Assembly (NCBI GenBank): GCA_039583695.1
Contig: JAVKSL010000040.1
Location: forward strand, 1 to 26,483
Length of the DNA stretch: 26,483 bases
Source: JAVKSL01 sp039583695
GTDB lineage: Bacteria; Actinomycetota; Acidimicrobiia; Acidimicrobiales; JAJPHD01
Direction: 5' to 3'
This document shows, in pieces, positions 23,053 through 26,483 of this stretch. The notes under the pieces were generated by a model, which saw nothing but the letters and a program-made list of their open reading frames with translations, was not told the DNA's origin and did not search any database. A program made the position numbers and the translations under genes. Position 1 is the first letter of the stretch; each line of letters starts with the position of its first letter.

Positions 23053-24297
23053 GTGCCCAGAACCGCGATCTCCGCCCGCATCTCAGCTGTATCCGAATCG
23101 GTGACCCTGGCGGTGGACGCGAGGGCCAAGGCCCTGGTGGCGGCGGGGGAGGACGTGATCGGATTTGGCGCCGGCGAGCCCGACTTCCCGACGCCGGCCC
23201 ACATCGTCGAAGCGGCTGTTGCCGCTTGCCGTGACCCGGTCAATCACCGCTATTCACCCGCCGCCGGGCTCCCCGAGCTACGCCGGGCCATTGCAGCCAA
23301 GACCCAGCGTGACTCGGGCCTGCAAATATCCCCCACCCAGGTCCTGGTCACCAACGGCGGCAAGCACGCCATCTACGAGGCTTTCGCCACCCTGTGTGAC
23401 CCCGGCGACGAGGTCCTGCTGCCCGCGCCCTACTGGACCACCTACCCCGAGGCGATCCGCCTTGCCGGGGGCGTGCCGGTCGTCGTGCACGCAGACCCCG
23501 GCAACGGCTTCCGGGTCACAGCCGACCAGCTCGAATCGGCCCGAACCGAGCGGACCAAAGCGCTGGTCCACGTCTCTCCCTCCAACCCTTCGGGCGCGGT
23601 CTACCCACCCGCCGAGGTCACCGCCATCGGTCGCTGGGCGGTCGAGGCCGGTATATGGGTCCTCACCGACGAGATCTACGAGCACCTCACCTACGGCCCC
23701 ATCGACGGCACAGGGCCCCGCAGGCCGGCCCTGTCCATGCCTGTCGCCGTACCCGAGCTGGGGCAGCGCTGTGTCGTCGTCAACGGCGTCGCCAAGACCT
23801 ACGCCATGACAGGCTGGCGGGTGGGCTGGCTCATCGGACCTGATGGGTTCACAAGGGCCGCCGCCAACCTCCAATCGCATGCCACCTCGAACGTGGCCAA
23901 CGTGTCCCAGCGGGCCGCCATAGCGGCGCTCACGGGCGATCTGAGCGCGGCGCACATGATGCGGGAGGCCTTCGACCGCCGCAGGCGGCGCATCTGGGCC
24001 ATGCTCAACGAGATCGACGGCATCACCTGCGCTGAGCCGGAGGGCGCCTTCTACGCCTTCCCCGATCTCACCGGGCTGCTGGGCGGCGCCCCGCCGGCCC
24101 CACAAACCACGATCGAGCTGGCGGAGGTGGTGCTGGAGCGGGCGAAGGTGGCTTTCGTGCCCGGCGAGGCGTTCGGGGCGCCCGGATACGGCCGGTTCTC
24201 CTACGCCCTGTCCGACGAAGCCTTGGTCGAGGGCATCACCAGGATCGCCAAGCTGGTTGCGGGGGCTGGGTCGTCAGCCCAGGAGAACCGCAGTTGA
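23053..24297 (+). CDS. class I/II pyridoxal-phosphate aminotransferase (AspC-like)
   Basis: Aminotransferase of 414 residues of the aspartate aminotransferase I-gamma type, transferring an amino group between an amino acid and 2-oxoglutarate. Visible features are GEPDFPTPAHI, NGGKHAIYEAFATL, LPAPYWTTYPE, SPSNPSGAVYPP, LTDEIYEHLTYG and the PLP lysine Lys248 in NGVAKTYAMTGWRVGW. An Arg for the substrate carboxylate lies in GRFSYALSDE. GTG 23053 is chosen because homology begins directly after it (RTAISARISAVSES). GTG 23038 is an alternative. No clear ribosome site is seen. It follows the broken FAH gene by 58 bp and overlaps the next minus-strand gene tail by 24 bp. Confidence 0.9.
   Translation: MPRTAISARISAVSESVTLAVDARAKALVAAGEDVIGFGAGEPDFPTPAHIVEAAVAACRDPVNHRYSPAAGLPELRRAIAAKTQRDSGLQISPTQVLVTNGGKHAIYEAFATLCDPGDEVLLPAPYWTTYPEAIRLAGGVPVVVHADPGNGFRVTADQLESARTERTKALVHVSPSNPSGAVYPPAEVTAIGRWAVEAGIWVLTDEIYEHLTYGPIDGTGPRRPALSMPVAVPELGQRCVVVNGVAKTYAMTGWRVGWLIGPDGFTRAAANLQSHATSNVANVSQRAAIAALTGDLSAAHMMREAFDRRRRRIWAMLNEIDGITCAEPEGAFYAFPDLTGLLGGAPPAPQTTIELAEVVLERAKVAFVPGEAFGAPGYGRFSYALSDEALVEGITRIAKLVAGAGSSAQENRS
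24263..24280. terminator. weak candidate bidirectional hairpin between convergent genes
   Basis: GGGCTG (24263-24268) and CAGCCC (24275-24280) form a 6-bp stem with a 6-base loop, at the point where the aminotransferase (plus) and the DUF4190-like gene (minus) run into each other. No T run follows. It lies inside the last codons of the aminotransferase gene. Confidence 0.25.
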
Positions 24298-24753
24298 CGA
24301 GGTGCCACTGACCCCGACGCTGATGGCCACGATAACAAGGAGGACGATGACCCCCAACCATATGTAGCTGATGATCAGTCCGGCGAGGGCCAAGCCAGCA
24401 CCGCCTTCGCCGGTCCTTCGGATCTGGCTGCGGGCGATGTGCCCGAAGACAATCCCGAGCGGCCAGAACAAGAACGCGAACACCAGAGACAGGACCGCCA
24501 AGACGTTGGTCTTTCTGTAGGGCCCTCCGTACGGGTACGGGTTAGGCCCTCCAGGTGGCGGTCCGTACGGGTACGGGTTAGGCCCTGCAGGTGGCGGTCC
24601 GTACGGGTACGGGTTAGGCCCTCCAGGTGGCGGTCCGTACGGGTACGGGTTAGGCCCCGCATACGGGTTCCCCCCAGGTGGTTGCTCCCCGTAGGGCCAC
24701 GGAGGTGGCGAACCTTCTCCACGCGACGGCGGCTGCTCGGGTGGCTGGTTCAT
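24274..24753 (-). CDS. DUF4190-like membrane protein with Pro/Tyr/Gly repeat N-terminus
   Basis: Protein of 159 residues. The first 80 are Pro/Gly/Tyr/Asn-rich and contain four tandem copies of GPNPYPYGPPPG (the last degenerate). The C-terminal part has two hydrophobic segments, NVLAVLSLVFAFLFWPLGIVFGHIA and GLALAGLIISYIWLGVIVLLVIVAI, joined by a short RSQIRRTGEGG loop, as in DUF4190 proteins. Function unknown; the repeat head is probably an unstructured cytoplasmic segment. ATG 24753 has AGGAG upstream (AGGAGTTTGAG ATG). Confidence 0.82.
   Translation of the reverse strand: MNQPPEQPPSRGEGSPPPWPYGEQPPGGNPYAGPNPYPYGPPPGGPNPYPYGPPPAGPNPYPYGPPPGGPNPYPYGGPYRKTNVLAVLSLVFAFLFWPLGIVFGHIARSQIRRTGEGGAGLALAGLIISYIWLGVIVLLVIVAISVGVSGTSSTAVLLG
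24527..24660 (-). repeat. 36-bp tandem repeat, four copies, within the DUF4190-like gene
   Basis: The core CCGTACGGGTACGGGTTAGG recurs at 24527, 24563, 24599 and 24635, an exact 36-bp period. Copies differ by single bases (CTCCAGG versus CTGCAGG). In the minus-strand frame each copy encodes 12 residues, GPNPYPYGPPPG or GPNPYPYGPPPA. The near identity points to recent expansion or ongoing copy-number change. Confidence 0.9.
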
Positions 24754-25082
24754 CTCAAACTCCTGATCTAGGTGCTGCAATGATGGTACCACGGCCCCAA
24801 GCTGACTGTTGACATGGCTGCGTGCGCAGCGCTACCCTCCATTCCGATTGGGACCTTCGGGTGGCCGTCCGGGACAATCCTCTCGCCCTCCTCGCTCTGG
24901 TTGGCGCACTGGCGGGCGTGACCAACTCCTGGCGGGGAGACGCCAGCTTGCTGGTGGGCGCGGGTGTCCGCAGGCACTGGGCAATTTTCTCTGAGATAGG
25001 ACGCTCCCGCTTGCAAGGGTTGTTACTATGGCCGTAGGGGAAACCCTTCCGACGATGTACGCAACGAGGAGCTGATTGCCTG
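24754..25082 (+). promoter_or_regulatory. intergenic region with promoters and a candidate operator ahead of sufB
   Basis: This 329-bp gap separates divergent genes. TTGACA (24809-24814) and TACCCT (24833-24838), 18 bases apart, form a strong plus-strand promoter about 240 bases before sufB. Closer to sufB, TACTAT (25024-25029) could be a second -10. It lies inside a perfect 7-bp inverted repeat, AAGGGTT (25015-25021) and AACCCTT (25042-25048). On the minus strand TCAACA and TACCAT (24788-24783) could serve the DUF4190-like gene. I see no tRNA or known riboswitch. A 71-codon plus frame at 24822-25037 is not convincing as a gene. Confidence 0.5.
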
Positions 25083-26483
25083 ATGGCCACCACCGAGTTC
25101 GACCTGGGTCGCTACAAGCTGGGATGGAGCGACGTCGAGGACTATGTCTTCAAGCCGAAGAAGGGTGTCAACTCCGAGATCGTGCGGGAGATGTCCTGGA
25201 TGAAGGGCGAGCCCGACTGGATGCGGGACTTCCGCCTGAAGGCGCTCAAGCACTTCGAGCGCAAGCCGATGGCTCCGTGGTTCGCGGTGAACATGCCGGA
25301 TCTGGACTTCGACGACATCTACTACTACATCAAGCCGACCGAGAAGCAGGTGAACGTCTGGGACGAGCTGCCCGCCTCGGTGAAGAACACCTACGAGCGC
25401 CTGGGCATCCCCGAGGCCGAGCGCAAGTACCTGGCCGGGGTCACCGCGCAGTACGAGTCGGAGGTCGTCTACCACCGCAACCACGACGACCTGGAGGCCC
25501 AGGGGGTGCTGTTCTGCGACATGGACACCGCGGTGCGCGAGCACCCCGAGATCGTCCAGCAGTGGTTCGGCAAGCTGATCCCGCCCAACGACAACAAGTT
25601 CGCCGCCCTCAACTCGGCGGTCTGGTCCGGTGGCTCGTTCATCTACGTCCCACCGGGCGTGAAGGTGGAGATGCCGCTGCAGGCGTACTTCCGGATCAAC
25701 GCGGAGAACATGGGCCAGTTCGAGCGGACCTTGATCATCGCCGACGAGGGCGCCCAGGTCCACTACATCGAGGGTTGCTCGGCACCGGTCTACACCTCCG
25801 ACTCCCTGCACTCCGCGGTGGTCGAGCTGGTGGCCCTGCCGGGCAGCCGCATCACCTACACCACCATCCAGAACTGGTCCAACAACGTCTACAACCTGGT
25901 CACCAAGCGGGCCCGGGCCGACACCGAGGCGCATGTGGAGTGGATTGACGGCAACATCGGGTCCCGCCTGACCATGAAGTACCCCTCCGTGTACCTCATG
26001 GGCCCCAAGGCCTCGGGCGAGGTGCTCTCGGTGGCCTACGCCGGCGCAGGCCAGCACCAAGACGCCGGGGCCAAGATGATCCACGCCGCCCCCGAGACCA
26101 CCTCGACCATCATCTCCAAGTCGATCTCCAAGGACGGCGGCCAGACCACCTACCGCGGCTTGGTCCACGTCGACGAGGGGGCCCGCCACGCCAAGAGCTT
26201 CGTGCGTTGCGACGCCCTCATCCTGGACGAGGACAGCGTGTCCAAGACGCTGCCCTACATGGAGGTAGGCGAGCGTGACGCCCAGATCGGCCACGAGGCA
26301 ACGGTGTCCAAGGTGGGAGACGACCAGCTTTTCTACCTGATGAGCCGGGGCCTGTCCGAGACCCAGGCGATGGGCATGATCGTGAACGGGTTCATCGAGC
26401 CGGTGACGCGCACCCTGCCCATGGAGTACGCAGTCGAGTGGAGCCGCCTGATCGAGCTGCAGATGGAGGGCTCGGTAGGCTAG
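25083..26483 (+). CDS. sufB: Fe-S cluster assembly scaffold protein SufB
   Basis: Complete protein of 466 residues whose stop is the last codon of the window. SufB is the scaffold subunit of the SufBCD complex, on which Fe-S clusters are built. Typical features are the N-terminus YKLGWSDVEDYVFKPKKGVN, HIEGC-like YIEGCSAPVYTSDSLH (Cys232), RCDALILDEDSVSKTLPYMEV (Cys376) and GHEATVSKV (His404), matching the functional cysteines and histidine of E. coli SufB. ATG 25083 follows GAGGAG-type purines (CGAGGAGCTG). The rest of the operon (sufD, sufC and others) is expected to the right. Supply of Fe-S clusters would matter for the cluster-rich molybdoenzyme, though the loci are 10 kb apart. Confidence 0.96.
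   Translation: MATTEFDLGRYKLGWSDVEDYVFKPKKGVNSEIVREMSWMKGEPDWMRDFRLKALKHFERKPMAPWFAVNMPDLDFDDIYYYIKPTEKQVNVWDELPASVKNTYERLGIPEAERKYLAGVTAQYESEVVYHRNHDDLEAQGVLFCDMDTAVREHPEIVQQWFGKLIPPNDNKFAALNSAVWSGGSFIYVPPGVKVEMPLQAYFRINAENMGQFERTLIIADEGAQVHYIEGCSAPVYTSDSLHSAVVELVALPGSRITYTTIQNWSNNVYNLVTKRARADTEAHVEWIDGNIGSRLTMKYPSVYLMGPKASGEVLSVAYAGAGQHQDAGAKMIHAAPETTSTIISKSISKDGGQTTYRGLVHVDEGARHAKSFVRCDALILDEDSVSKTLPYMEVGERDAQIGHEATVSKVGDDQLFYLMSRGLSETQAMGMIVNGFIEPVTRTLPMEYAVEWSRLIELQMEGSVG

Noticed and set aside
23013..23234. Alternative plus frame with a good ribosome site (GGGAGA before GTG 23028)
   Set aside because: It is out of frame with the aminotransferase and gives a short, low-complexity peptide.
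24527..24660. Repeat array as a non-coding element
   Set aside because: The 36-bp period is a multiple of three and encodes a regular 12-residue motif in a protein with a good start and ribosome site.
24822..25037. Possible 71-residue protein between the DUF4190-like gene and sufB
   Set aside because: It starts inside the -35/-10 spacer of a good promoter, has no ribosome site and no recognisable family. Only a short hydrophobic stretch speaks for it.

Overview
This is a GC-rich, densely packed stretch of bacterial chromosome. I read it as actinobacterial. The signs are GTG/TTG starts and ATGA/GTGA overlaps, an actinobacterial-type SerC, a DUF4190-like protein with a Pro/Tyr/Gly-rich head, a Tat-exported sugar-binding lipoprotein, and a SUF locus opening with sufB. 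The class Acidimicrobiia is a plausible guess, but no rRNA or taxonomic marker is present to settle it. I found no tRNA, rRNA, insertion sequence, phage gene or CRISPR array.

Layout. (1) 1-2593: a short tandem repeat and a strong hairpin, then a two-gene ABC transporter (membrane subunit plus ATPase). (2) 2655-15003: a sulfur-oxidation island. It holds a membrane-anchored rhodanese, a decayed methyltransferase fragment on the other strand, a persulfide dioxygenase fused to two rhodanese domains (CstB-like), a ClC-type anion channel, a type II sulfide:quinone oxidoreductase, a four-cluster ferredoxin fused to an NrfD/PsrC membrane subunit, a 999-residue molybdopterin oxidoreductase, its TorD-like chaperone, and a CrtI/PYROXD2-like FAD oxidoreductase. 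(3) 15000-20927: a zinc-ribbon gene coupled to a GntR/HutC regulator on the minus strand, divergent from a complete CUT1 sugar ABC transporter (binding protein, two permeases, ATPase). (4) 20900-24753: phosphoserine aminotransferase (minus), a fumarylacetoacetate-hydrolase-family gene broken by a shift in a run of eight G, a class I aminotransferase, and a repeat-bearing DUF4190-like membrane protein (minus). (5) 24754-26483: a regulatory intergenic region and a complete sufB ending at the last base.

How the genes work together. The sulfur island can be read as a full cytoplasmic route from sulfide to sulfate. SQR oxidises sulfide to persulfide at the membrane. The dioxygenase-rhodanese protein turns persulfide into sulfite or thiosulfate. 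A SoeABC-like molybdoenzyme, with SoeB and SoeC fused into one chain and no Tat signal on SoeA, would oxidise sulfite and feed the quinone pool. TorD would mature the molybdoenzyme. The embedded ClC protein has lost the canonical GSGIP selectivity sequence and could move a sulfur oxyanion or chloride; that is a hypothesis. Several inverted repeats sit on candidate promoters (persulfide dioxygenase, sugar transporter, sufB), and an 11-bp hairpin sits at the start of torD.
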